5,037 bases of DNA from Nitrospirota bacterium (GTDB taxonomy: Bacteria; Nitrospirota; JAOUDF01): positions 1-5,037 of the forward strand of contig JAOUDF010000186.1 of assembly GCA_029859385.1 (NCBI GenBank), written 5' to 3'. Position numbers and translations under genes: made by a program. Under the pieces are notes generated by a model. It was not told the origin of the DNA, ran no database searches, and worked only from the letters and a program-made list of their open reading frames with translations. Each line of letters opens with the position of its first letter. Positions within the stretch are counted from its first letter, which is position 1. Below, piece after piece: positions 1 to 5,037 of this stretch.

Positions 1-225
1 GTGCAGGAGGCGCTCTACGAGGCAGTAAAAAAGGCGCGGCTGAGAAAACGCGTTTCATGCCACACCTTTCGCCACAGCTTCGCGACGCACCTGCTTCAGG
101 CCAACTACGACATCCGCACTATACAAACCCTTCTCGGGCACAGCGACGTGCGGACGACGATGATCTACACCCACTGCGTGCCGAGCAGGACGGTGAAAGA
201 GGCCAAAAGCCCGCTGGATTTTTAA
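1..225 (+). CDS. Tyrosine recombinase, C-terminal fragment (integron-integrase-like); 5' end outside window
   Basis: This is the last 74 codons of a site-specific tyrosine recombinase, which cuts and rejoins DNA through a covalent phosphotyrosine bond. Counting from the first codon in the window, the catalytic residues of the C-terminal half are present in order: His21 and Arg24 (HTFRH), His47 (LLGHSD) and nucleophile Tyr56 (MIYTH). The first catalytic Arg and the N-terminal core-binding domain must lie to the left. The first codon is GTG, but nothing marks it as a start, because a full enzyme is roughly 300 residues or more; it is probably an internal Val. The DIRT-Q-LLGHSDV-TTMIYTH block and the SPLDF tail resemble integron integrases (IntI ends near SPLD) more than XerC/XerD. 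The insertion that defines IntI lies in the missing part, so the subtype is inferred. The gene is convergent with the livK-like gene, 25 nt away. The tail is intact and ends in TAA. Confidence 0.88.
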   Translation: MQEALYEAVKKARLRKRVSCHTFRHSFATHLLQANYDIRTIQTLLGHSDVRTTMIYTHCVPSRTVKEAKSPLDF

Positions 226-247
226 GGCTGAAACCTCTCGCCTTAAA
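221..247. terminator. Inverted repeat between convergent genes, possible weak bidirectional terminator
   Basis: The arms TTTAAGGC (221-228) and GCCTTAAA (240-247) are perfect reverse complements of 8 nt around an 11-nt loop. The left arm includes the recombinase stop codon TAA (223-225), and the right arm ends just past the livK-like stop (251-253). The position between two convergent 3' ends suits a shared terminator. Against this, the GC part of the stem is only three pairs and no clear U-tract follows on either strand, so termination is an inference. Confidence 0.35.
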
Positions 248-250
248 TGG

Positions 251-1372
251 CTACTTCATCTCCTCGAACTTCCCGCCCTTCGTAACCCATATGACATAGG
301 GAGCTACCGTCACATCCCCTTTGGCGTCGAACTGCACCTTGCCCAGCGCACCGTCGTGCGGGGTAGCCCTGATAAGCTCCGCAACCTTCTTTCCGTCGGT
401 CGCGCCCGCCTTCTGGATGGCATTCAACAGAATGTTCGCCGCGTCATAGGCGTAGATGGAATAGGGGCCATGCTCACCGTACTTCTTGTGATATGACTCC
501 AGAAACGCCTTGGCGGTGGGAATACCGTTGGGGTCGGGGCTGAAGGTCAGATACGCTCCCTCCGCGGCGGCACCGGCGATCTCGATGAATTTGGTATCAA
601 TGGTCCCGTCACCGCTTATGAAGACGGCATCGATCCCCAGCTCTCTCGCCTGCTTTACCATGAGTCCGGCTTCAGGATAGACGCCGCCGAAGTAGAGGGC
701 TTCCGGTTTCTTCGTCTTGATAGCGGAAAGGACGGCCTTGAAGTCCTTGTCGCCCTGGGTCACCCCTTCGTAGGCTACCACTTCTATACTGTCGCCAAGG
801 GCCTTTTTCAGTTCCTCTGACAGCCCCTGACCATAGGTCGTCTTGTCGTGAAGGATGGCGATGCGCTTCTTGCCCAGCCGGTTTACCACGAAATCGGCGG
901 CGATCCTTCCCTGCTGGTCATCGCGGCCGCATACGCGGAAAATATTCTGGAAACCCTGCTCCGTCAGTTGCGGGTTTGTCGACGCCGGGGTTATCATGGG
1001 AATTCCGGTCTGCTGATAGACCGACGAAGCGGGAATGGAACAGCTGCTGTTGAAATGACCGATCACGCCGACAACCCCGTCATTGACCAGCTTGTTGGCG
1101 ACGGCTACCGCCTGCTTGGGATCGTGCTGATCGTCACCGACGACCGTCGCGATCTTTTTCCCGAGGACGCCGCCTTTCTGGTTCCACTCTTCCACCGCCA
1201 GTTCAACGCCGTTCTTGAAGTCGATCCCCATCTTGCTCTGGTCGCCGGTCATGGGGCCGGCAACGCCTATCTTTATCAGATCTCCAGCCGCGCCTTTTTC
1301 ACTTTTTCCGCACCCCGCCAGCAGAACACCGGAAAGGGCCACCGCACCGGCAGCCAATAACAACTTCTTCAT
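251..1372 (-). CDS. livK: Branched-chain amino-acid ABC transporter substrate-binding lipoprotein (LivJ/LivK family)
   Basis: This 373-residue protein looks like a ligand-capturing subunit of a LIV-type ABC importer, held on a membrane facing the periplasm. It starts with a lipoprotein signal: two Lys, a hydrophobic stretch (residues 4-19) and the lipobox LAGC with Cys21 as the lipidated residue. The mature part is a type 1 periplasmic binding fold (Peripla_BP_6): IKIGVAGPMTG at 33-43, GHFNSS at 105-110, IPMITPAST at 124-132, HDKTTYGQGL at 175-184 and the hinge-side AYDAANILL at 308-316. These blocks line up with E. coli LivJ (GHLCSS, MITPA, HDKQQYGEGL). Length is normal for the family. The ATG start has a strong AAGGAG eight nt upstream. 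It follows thiE by 4 nt and is last in the cluster; no livH/M/G/F partner lies in the window, so it may feed a transporter encoded elsewhere. The family also binds amides, urea or aromatic compounds, so the ligand is uncertain and the symbol is by family only. Confidence 0.9.
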   Translation of the reverse strand: MKKLLLAAGAVALSGVLLAGCGKSEKGAAGDLIKIGVAGPMTGDQSKMGIDFKNGVELAVEEWNQKGGVLGKKIATVVGDDQHDPKQAVAVANKLVNDGVVGVIGHFNSSCSIPASSVYQQTGIPMITPASTNPQLTEQGFQNIFRVCGRDDQQGRIAADFVVNRLGKKRIAILHDKTTYGQGLSEELKKALGDSIEVVAYEGVTQGDKDFKAVLSAIKTKKPEALYFGGVYPEAGLMVKQARELGIDAVFISGDGTIDTKFIEIAGAAAEGAYLTFSPDPNGIPTAKAFLESYHKKYGEHGPYSIYAYDAANILLNAIQKAGATDGKKVAELIRATPHDGALGKVQFDAKGDVTVAPYVIWVTKGGKFEEMK

Positions 1373-1376
1373 AGCG

Positions 1377-2003
1377 CTATCTCCTTCCTGAGAATCTGTT
1401 AATCAATTCGACTGTTTCTTTCACCGCTCCCGTAACATCAGGAGCGTTGGCGATATCCGATATGACGGCCGCTGAATAGGCCCCCGAAGCCATTACTTCC
1501 GCGACATTCTTTCTTGTTATGCCGCCTATGGCGACTACCGGAATCGGCACTATCGATGCGACGTGAGCCAGCTCTATGGTTCCCCGCGGCACCCCGGCAT
1601 CCTTTGTGGCTGTCTCGAATACAGGTCCGAAACCGATATAGTTGGCCCCACTGTCACGGGCATCGAGGGCCTGCTCGCGGGAATGGGTCGAGATACCGAC
1701 GAGCCGGGTCTCCCCTATCACTTTACGGGCTTCAGCTATGGGAAGGTCGTCCTGGCCGAGGTGGACACCGTCGGCCTCTACTGCGGCGGCAATATCGGCA
1801 TGGTCGTTAATTATGAGAAATGCCTCGGCCTCCCGGGTCATGGCTCTGAGCCGTTCGGCCGTTTCAAAAACCCGGCGGCGGGAGGCAGCCTTCATCCTGA
1901 GTTGCACTACCCGCGCCCCTCCCTCAAGACCAGCGCGGCAGAGGTCTTCAGGGCTCATCCTGTCATTTGAGGAGACAATAAAATAGAGGCCGGGTGGAAA
2001 CAT
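1377..2003 (-). CDS. thiE: Thiamine-phosphate synthase (thiamine-phosphate pyrophosphorylase)
   Basis: ThiE is a cytosolic TIM-barrel enzyme that couples HMP pyrophosphate with the thiazole phosphate to give thiamine phosphate, releasing pyrophosphate. From the chosen ATG it has 208 residues, normal for the family. The signature blocks are present in order: QLRMK (34-38), IINDH (64-68), VHLGQDDL (80-87), GISTHS (103-108), YIGFGPVFETATK (122-134) and VVAIGGIT (156-163). These supply the expected pyrophosphate and Mg contacts, including Arg36, Lys38, Asn66, Asp67, Asp86 and Lys134. Start choice: ATG at 2001-2003 shares its A with the accC stop (TGATG). An in-frame TTG one codon earlier (2004-2006) is possible but less likely. 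No good Shine-Dalgarno precedes it, so translation probably depends on ribosomes ending accC. It has no leader of its own, hence no room for a TPP riboswitch. No other thiamine gene is nearby. It is the third gene of the cluster. Confidence 0.95.
   Translation of the reverse strand: MFPPGLYFIVSSNDRMSPEDLCRAGLEGGARVVQLRMKAASRRRVFETAERLRAMTREAEAFLIINDHADIAAAVEADGVHLGQDDLPIAEARKVIGETRLVGISTHSREQALDARDSGANYIGFGPVFETATKDAGVPRGTIELAHVASIVPIPVVAIGGITRKNVAEVMASGAYSAAVISDIANAPDVTGAVKETVELINRFSGRR
1381..1389 (-). promoter_or_regulatory. Shine-Dalgarno of the livK-like gene, embedded in the 3' end of thiE
   Basis: On the - strand the bases read AGGAAGGAG, with AAGGAG (1381-1386) ending 8 nt before the ATG at 1370-1372. 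They are also the last codons of thiE (Gly-Arg-Arg), just before its TAG at 1377-1379. Ribosomes finishing thiE therefore run directly over this site, which favours coupled translation and fixes the livK-like start. Confidence 0.8.
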
Positions 2004-3340
2004 CAATCGGCAAAGCGCTCAAGGAACGAGGTCGACAGTTTGCCGTTATGGAAATCGGTTTCCCTGCATATCTTGCGTTGCAGCGGTATGGTCGTCTTGA
2101 TGCCCTCGACGACGAACTCTTCGAGAGCCCTCTCCATCCGGGCTATGGCCTCGGCCCTGGTACTTCCATGCACAATGAGCTTGCCCACCATGGAATCGTA
2201 ATATGGAGGAACGGTGTAGCCGGTATACGCCGCCGAGTCAACCCTGACCCCCGGCCCGCCGGCGGGAATAAAGAGGGTGATAAGCCCCGGCGAAGGGACG
2301 AATGTGTCGGGGTCTTCTGCATTGATCCGGCATTCGATACTGTGCCCCGTGAATTTTATATTTTCCTGCGTGAACCTCAGCGGCATTCCGGCGGCAATGC
2401 GGATCTGCTCCTTGACGATATCTATGCCCGTCACCAATTCCGTCACCGGATGCTCCACCTGCACCCTGGTGTTCATCTCCATGAAGTAGTAGTTCCCCTC
2501 CTGGTCCATAATGAACTCTATGGTGCCGGCGTTGCGATACCCTACGGCCTTTGCCGCCATTGTGGCGGTCTTTCCCAGGTGGGCCCTGAGACGGGCATTC
2601 ACCGCCGGTGACGGCGCCTCTTCCACCAGCTTCTGGTTCCGACGCTGTATGGAGCACTCCCTCTCACCAAGATGGACGACGTTCCCCTTCTCGTCGGCAA
2701 GGATCTGAACCTCGATATGCCGAGGGTCGATCATGAATTTTTCCAGGTATACCTCTGAATTGCCGAAGGCGGCCTGGGCCTCTGTCTGGGCCATGAGATA
2801 GGCATTGGCAAGGCTCACGTCGGTGTGAACGACCCGCATGCCTCTCCCGCCGCCACCGGCTGACGCCTTGATGATGACCGGGAAACCGATCTCGTGGGCG
2901 ATTTCCAGTGCCTGTTTGTCCGACGTAACAGGACCGTCACTGCCGGGCAAGGTAGGGACGCCGGCCTTCTTCATGGCCTCTTTCGCCTTGGCCTTGTCGC
3001 CCATCATCCGGATTGCGTCGGGGGTCGGACCTATGAACTTGATGCCTGCCGATTCGCAGACTTCGGCAAAATTGGCGTTTTCGGAGAGGAAGCCGTAGCC
3101 GGGGTGAATTGCCTCGGCGTCGGTAATCTCCGCCGCCGACAGTATCCGCGGGATATTGAGGTAACTGTTTTTGCTGTCGGGGGGGCCTATGCAGACCGCT
3201 TCGTCGGCAAACCTGACGGGCAGTGAATCCTTGTCGGCCTCCGAATAGACAACGACCGTACGGATATTAAGCTCCCGGCACGCCCGCATGATGCGAAGGG
3301 CAATTTCGCCCCTGTTTGCGATAAGAACTTTCTTAAACAC
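2003..3340 (-). CDS. accC: Acetyl-CoA carboxylase, biotin carboxylase subunit
   Basis: AccC uses ATP and bicarbonate to carboxylate the biotin carried by AccB, the first half-reaction of acetyl-CoA carboxylase in fatty-acid synthesis. The 445 residues match the usual size (E. coli 449). The N-terminal domain opens with KVLIANRGEIALRI (4-17) and has HPGYGFLSEN (79-88). The ATP-grasp part carries Lys116, Lys158, the glycine-rich lid GGGGRGMR (162-169) and His208. Metal and active-site residues are Glu275, Glu288, Arg292 and Glu296 within EMNTRVQVEHP (288-298), and Arg338 in ECRINAEDP. All fit the E. coli enzyme at the same or nearly the same numbers, so it should be active. It starts with GTG (3338-3340), supported by the family's N-terminus and by GAGG seven nt upstream. 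It lies 9 nt after accB and overlaps thiE by one nt. Related carboxylases (pyruvate, propionyl-CoA) share this fold, but the small AccB next door points to acetyl-CoA. Confidence 0.97.
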   Translation of the reverse strand: MFKKVLIANRGEIALRIMRACRELNIRTVVVYSEADKDSLPVRFADEAVCIGPPDSKNSYLNIPRILSAAEITDAEAIHPGYGFLSENANFAEVCESAGIKFIGPTPDAIRMMGDKAKAKEAMKKAGVPTLPGSDGPVTSDKQALEIAHEIGFPVIIKASAGGGGRGMRVVHTDVSLANAYLMAQTEAQAAFGNSEVYLEKFMIDPRHIEVQILADEKGNVVHLGERECSIQRRNQKLVEEAPSPAVNARLRAHLGKTATMAAKAVGYRNAGTIEFIMDQEGNYYFMEMNTRVQVEHPVTELVTGIDIVKEQIRIAAGMPLRFTQENIKFTGHSIECRINAEDPDTFVPSPGLITLFIPAGGPGVRVDSAAYTGYTVPPYYDSMVGKLIVHGSTRAEAIARMERALEEFVVEGIKTTIPLQRKICRETDFHNGKLSTSFLERFAD

Positions 3341-3347
3341 AGGGGTA

Positions 3348-3352
3348 CCTCA
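3348..3352 (-). promoter_or_regulatory. accC Shine-Dalgarno overlapping the accB stop codon
   Basis: The - strand reads TGAGG: the accB stop TGA (3350-3352) runs into the GAGG ribosome site for accC (3348-3351), which lies 7 nt before the GTG start. It supports the GTG as the true start and suggests coupling of the two subunits, which act together in one complex. Confidence 0.65.
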
Positions 3353-3805
3353 CATGGGTTCTATGCGGAAGAGCGGCTGACCGTACTGCACAGGCTGGGC
3401 ATCCCGGACGAGAATCTCGACGATCTTGCCGTCGATATCCGACTCGATCTCGTTCATCAGTTTCATGGCCTCAACCAGGCAGAGAACCTGTCCCTTCTTG
3501 ACCACGTCGTTGAGCTCGACATAGGGCTTGGCATCGGGCGACGGTGACCGGTAGAAGGTCCCCACGATCATGGAGTTCACGGTCACCAGGTTGTCTTGCT
3601 TTGCTTCCGCTTCAGCCCCGGCGGCAGGGGCCACGACCGGAGCGGCAGACATTACCGGATGGACCATCTCGGGACGAGTGACAAACTGCGGGGCTTCAAC
3701 ACCTTTCTTGATTCGAACACGGGTCCCCGACTTTTCAAGTTCAATCTCGGAGATTTCCGTACCATTTATAATATCTATCAGTTCTTTAAGTTCTTTCAGG
3801 TTCAT
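3350..3805 (-). CDS. accB: Acetyl-CoA carboxylase, biotin carboxyl carrier protein (BCCP)
   Basis: BCCP carries the biotin that is carboxylated by AccC and then delivers CO2 to acetyl-CoA at the AccA/AccD carboxyltransferase. The 151 residues (E. coli 156) show the usual three parts: an N-terminal region that begins MNLKELKELIDIIN and includes the ELEKSGTRVRIKK strand pair (22-34), a Pro/Ala-rich flexible linker (about 37-72), and a C-terminal biotinyl domain (about 73-151). The biotinylated residue is Lys115 in EAMKLMNEIE (112-121). The TFYRSPSPDAKPYVE stretch (83-97) is the 'thumb' typical of true acetyl-CoA carboxylase BCCPs, which sets it apart from other biotinyl domains. The ATG has GGAGG four nt upstream, slightly close but strong. 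It is the first gene of the cluster and follows a sigma-70-type promoter. BirA biotin ligase, needed for activation, is not in the window. Confidence 0.97.
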   Translation of the reverse strand: MNLKELKELIDIINGTEISEIELEKSGTRVRIKKGVEAPQFVTRPEMVHPVMSAAPVVAPAAGAEAEAKQDNLVTVNSMIVGTFYRSPSPDAKPYVELNDVVKKGQVLCLVEAMKLMNEIESDIDGKIVEILVRDAQPVQYGQPLFRIEPM

Positions 3806-3809
3806 AAAC

Positions 3810-3814
3810 CCTCC
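3810..3814 (-). promoter_or_regulatory. accB Shine-Dalgarno
   Basis: GGAGG on the - strand, 4 nt before the accB ATG (3803-3805), within TGGAGGG. The spacing is a little short, but the match is full and no competing in-frame start is near. Confidence 0.7.
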
Positions 3815-3851
3815 AGGACATCAGGGGAATGCCTCATATTTGACGCGTAAC

Positions 3852-3879
3852 TTTATCCCACGAAAGGGGGCCATGTCAA
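3852..3879 (-). promoter_or_regulatory. Predicted sigma-70 promoter of the accB-accC-thiE-livK cluster
   Basis: On the - strand a perfect -35 box TTGACA (3874-3879) is followed, after 16 nt, by GATAAA (3852-3857), a 4 of 6 match to TATAAT. An alternative -10, TAAAGT with an 18-nt spacer, overlaps it. Transcription would begin near 3844-3846, leaving a leader of about 40 nt before accB. It is the best promoter-like pair seen in the 189-nt gap and lies just where a promoter for the four-gene cluster is expected. No sigma-54 -24/-12 site was found here, so the neighbouring activator is not shown to control it. Confidence 0.6.
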
Positions 3880-3994
3880 CAGGATGGTGGGGGGCTAACA
3901 ACTAAAGCCGTGGCAAAAAATAGCGTGAAGTGGGAAGAAGGAGTCTTTCAAACAATAAAGGAGTAGTTCATTACCGCTCTGACAGAAAAGAAGC

Positions 3995-5037
3995 TCAGAG
4001 GTCGATCTCATATTCTTTTAGACGTGCATAAAGCACTTTGCGGCTGATACCCAGGATGCCTGCGGCCTTGCTCTTGTTTCCCCTGGTCTTTTCCAGTGCA
4101 CGCACTATCATTTCCCGCTCCATCTCGCTCAGGTTGCAGGCATTTTCAGCAGGCATCACCATTCCCCCTGAAGATACCGAAGGGTTCGACAGAGTCATCT
4201 CATAGGGAAGTTCATCGCTGGTAATAGTATTCCCTTGGCAGATCACCAGGGCGCGCTCCATCGTATTTTCAAGCTCTCGAACATTTCCCGGCCAGTGATA
4301 ATCAAGGAGTTGTTTCATGGCCTCCGGAGAAACACTGTTGACGTTTTTCCTCTCCTGCTCAGCATATTTCTTGAGAAAATGCTCCACCAGCAACGGGATA
4401 TCTTCCCGGCGCTCCCGAAGCGGAGGCAGGGTTATTTTTATGACGTTGAGGCGGAAATAGAGGTCTTCCCTGAACCTTCCTTCTTTTACCGACTCTTTCA
4501 GGTCACGGTTGGTTGCCGCAATAAGCCGGATATCCACTGAAACCGACGAGTTGCCGCCTACCCGTTCAAACTTGCGCTCCTGGATTGCCCTCAGAAGCTT
4601 TACCTGGAGAGGCAGCTCGATTTCTCCCACTTCATCGAGGAACAAGGTCCCGCCATTGGCCTGTTCAAAGCGACCGATCCGTCTCGATATCGCGCCCGTG
4701 AAGGCCCCTTTTTCGTGCCCGAAGAACTCGCTTTCAAGCAGGTTTGCCGGTATCGCCGCACAGTTCGCATCGACAAAAGGCTTGTCTCTTCTTTGGCCGC
4801 TGAAATGAACCGCCTTGGCTACCAGTTCCTTGCCGGTTCCGCTTTCTCCTTCAATGAGCACCGTCGCCTGCGAACTGGCAACCATCCGGATAAGCCGGAA
4901 GACATCCTGCATCTTCGGGCTTCGTCCGATGATATTGTCGAAGTTGTAGTTCTTCTGAAGGGCCTGCCTGAGCTGGTGGATCTCCTTCATCAGCGCCTTA
5001 TGCTCAATGGCCTTTCTGACAATCTCCTTGAGCTGCA
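3995..5037 (-). CDS. Sigma-54-dependent transcriptional activator (NtrC family, probable response regulator); N-terminus outside window
   Basis: This protein would drive open-complex formation by sigma-54 RNA polymerase through ATP hydrolysis. Numbering from the ATG at 4988-4990, it has Walker A GESGTGKE (48-55), the sigma-54 contact loop GAFTGA (95-100), Walker B GGTLFLDE (113-120), FREDLYFRL with arginine-finger residues (173-181), PLRERREDI (190-198) and GNVREL (235-240). A Fis-type helix-turn-helix follows (about 288-331; NKSKAAGILGISRKVLYARL). All key parts are intact. The frame stays open upstream of that ATG to the window end, adding residues such as LKEIVRKAIEHKALMKE. This looks like the charged helical linker that joins a receiver domain to the AAA+ domain in NtrC-type response regulators, so the real start and probably a receiver domain lie to the right. 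The signal and target genes cannot be told. It ends in TGA 189 nt before accB on the same strand; shared transcription is possible but unproven. Confidence 0.94.
   Translation of the reverse strand, partial: QLKEIVRKAIEHKALMKEIHQLRQALQKNYNFDNIIGRSPKMQDVFRLIRMVASSQATVLIEGESGTGKELVAKAVHFSGQRRDKPFVDANCAAIPANLLESEFFGHEKGAFTGAISRRIGRFEQANGGTLFLDEVGEIELPLQVKLLRAIQERKFERVGGNSSVSVDIRLIAATNRDLKESVKEGRFREDLYFRLNVIKITLPPLRERREDIPLLVEHFLKKYAEQERKNVNSVSPEAMKQLLDYHWPGNVRELENTMERALVICQGNTITSDELPYEMTLSNPSVSSGGMVMPAENACNLSEMEREMIVRALEKTRGNKSKAAGILGISRKVLYARLKEYEIDL

Larger units (their letters stand above)
3806..3994. other. Intergenic region between the sigma-54 activator and accB
   Basis: This 189-nt stretch separates two genes on the same strand. 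Its accB-side third holds the promoter and ribosome site described separately. The other part (about 3885-3994) contains a G-rich run near 3887-3894 (C-rich on the - strand), an A6 run at 3915-3920 and a purine-rich tract on the + strand. I see no convincing small gene, RNA gene or U-tailed terminator. A 6-bp inverted repeat (3977-3982 with 3995-4000) overlaps the activator's stop codon but has no following U-run. Confidence 0.6.

Noticed and set aside
221..247. Integron attC site
   Set aside because: The arms do not match the RYYYAAC/GTTRRRY core and the whole repeat is 27 nt, too short to hold the paired L and R boxes of an attC site.
848..1360. 170-codon open frame on the + strand inside the livK-like gene
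   Set aside because: It lies wholly antisense to a well-supported gene, has no recognisable motif and no ribosome site I could see; such frames are expected opposite GC-rich genes.
1994..2611. 205-codon open frame on the + strand opposite accC
   Set aside because: It is antisense to the conserved C-terminal half of accC; its translation is rich in His, Arg and Gly with no family resemblance.
2238..2657. 139-codon open frame on the - strand in another frame of accC
   Set aside because: It overlaps the conserved ATP-grasp coding region in the wrong frame, with a low-complexity Gly/Arg/His translation.
3859..3873. Possible sigma-54 promoter on the - strand starting TGGCCC
   Set aside because: Ten nt after GG the bases are TG, not GC, and no TTGC-like -12 element is present; the overlapping TTGACA promoter explains the site better.
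3570..3905. 111-codon + strand open frame spanning accB and the upstream gap
   Set aside because: It is antisense to accB and its promoter; the Ser/Ala/Thr-rich product looks like a shadow of the accB linker.
3911..3925. Possible sigma-54 promoter on the + strand (TGGC, A-run, AGCG)
   Set aside because: GG and GC are 9 nt apart rather than 10, and no + strand gene follows that it could serve.
4988..4990. ATG as the start of the sigma-54 activator
   Set aside because: The frame is open for all codons from there to the window edge, and these encode a linker-like helix typical of NtrC response regulators, so the start is probably further right.
1..5037. CRISPR arrays, tRNA or rRNA genes, insertion sequences, long direct repeats
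   Set aside because: Reading both strands, I found no regularly spaced repeats, no tRNA-like cloverleaf and no terminal inverted repeats with a transposase; nearly all of the window is taken up by the five genes and partial genes described.

Overview
The window reads as an ordinary stretch of a moderately GC-rich Gram-negative chromosome. The products resemble those of Desulfuromonadota (Geobacter and relatives): an NtrC-class sigma-54 activator, a lipoprotein-type branched-chain amino-acid binding protein, an AccB/AccC pair, and an integrase tail ending in SPLDF. This placement is made from protein style and gene content; no search was run, so the genus is a guess.

Layout, left to right: (1) 1-225, + strand: the C-terminal end of a tyrosine recombinase, probably integron-integrase-like, cut by the left edge. 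(2) 226-250: a short gap between two convergent genes, with an 8-bp inverted repeat that takes in the recombinase stop codon. (3) 251-3805, - strand: a compact four-gene cluster read in the order accB, accC, thiE, livK-like. Its junctions are a 9-nt gap, a 1-nt TGATG overlap and a 4-nt gap. (4) 3806-3994: the only sizeable gene-free stretch (189 nt). It holds a good sigma-70-type promoter and the accB Shine-Dalgarno sequence. (5) 3995-5037, - strand: a sigma-54-dependent activator (AAA+ plus Fis-type HTH) whose N-terminus lies beyond the right edge. Its open frame runs to the window end, so the ATG at 4988-4990 is probably not its start.

How the genes work together: AccB and AccC supply the biotin carrier and biotin carboxylase of acetyl-CoA carboxylase, the first committed step of fatty-acid synthesis. 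The carboxyltransferase genes accA and accD are not here. ThiE joins the thiazole and pyrimidine halves of thiamine. The LivK-like lipoprotein binds a branched-chain amino acid or related ligand for an ABC importer whose permease and ATPase genes are absent from the window. The tight spacing suggests one mRNA from the promoter upstream of accB. That joins lipid synthesis, cofactor synthesis and amino-acid uptake, and the functional link is not obvious. No CRISPR array, tRNA, rRNA, insertion sequence or clearly new system was found. The items most worth checking are the integrase edge and the unusual operon make-up.
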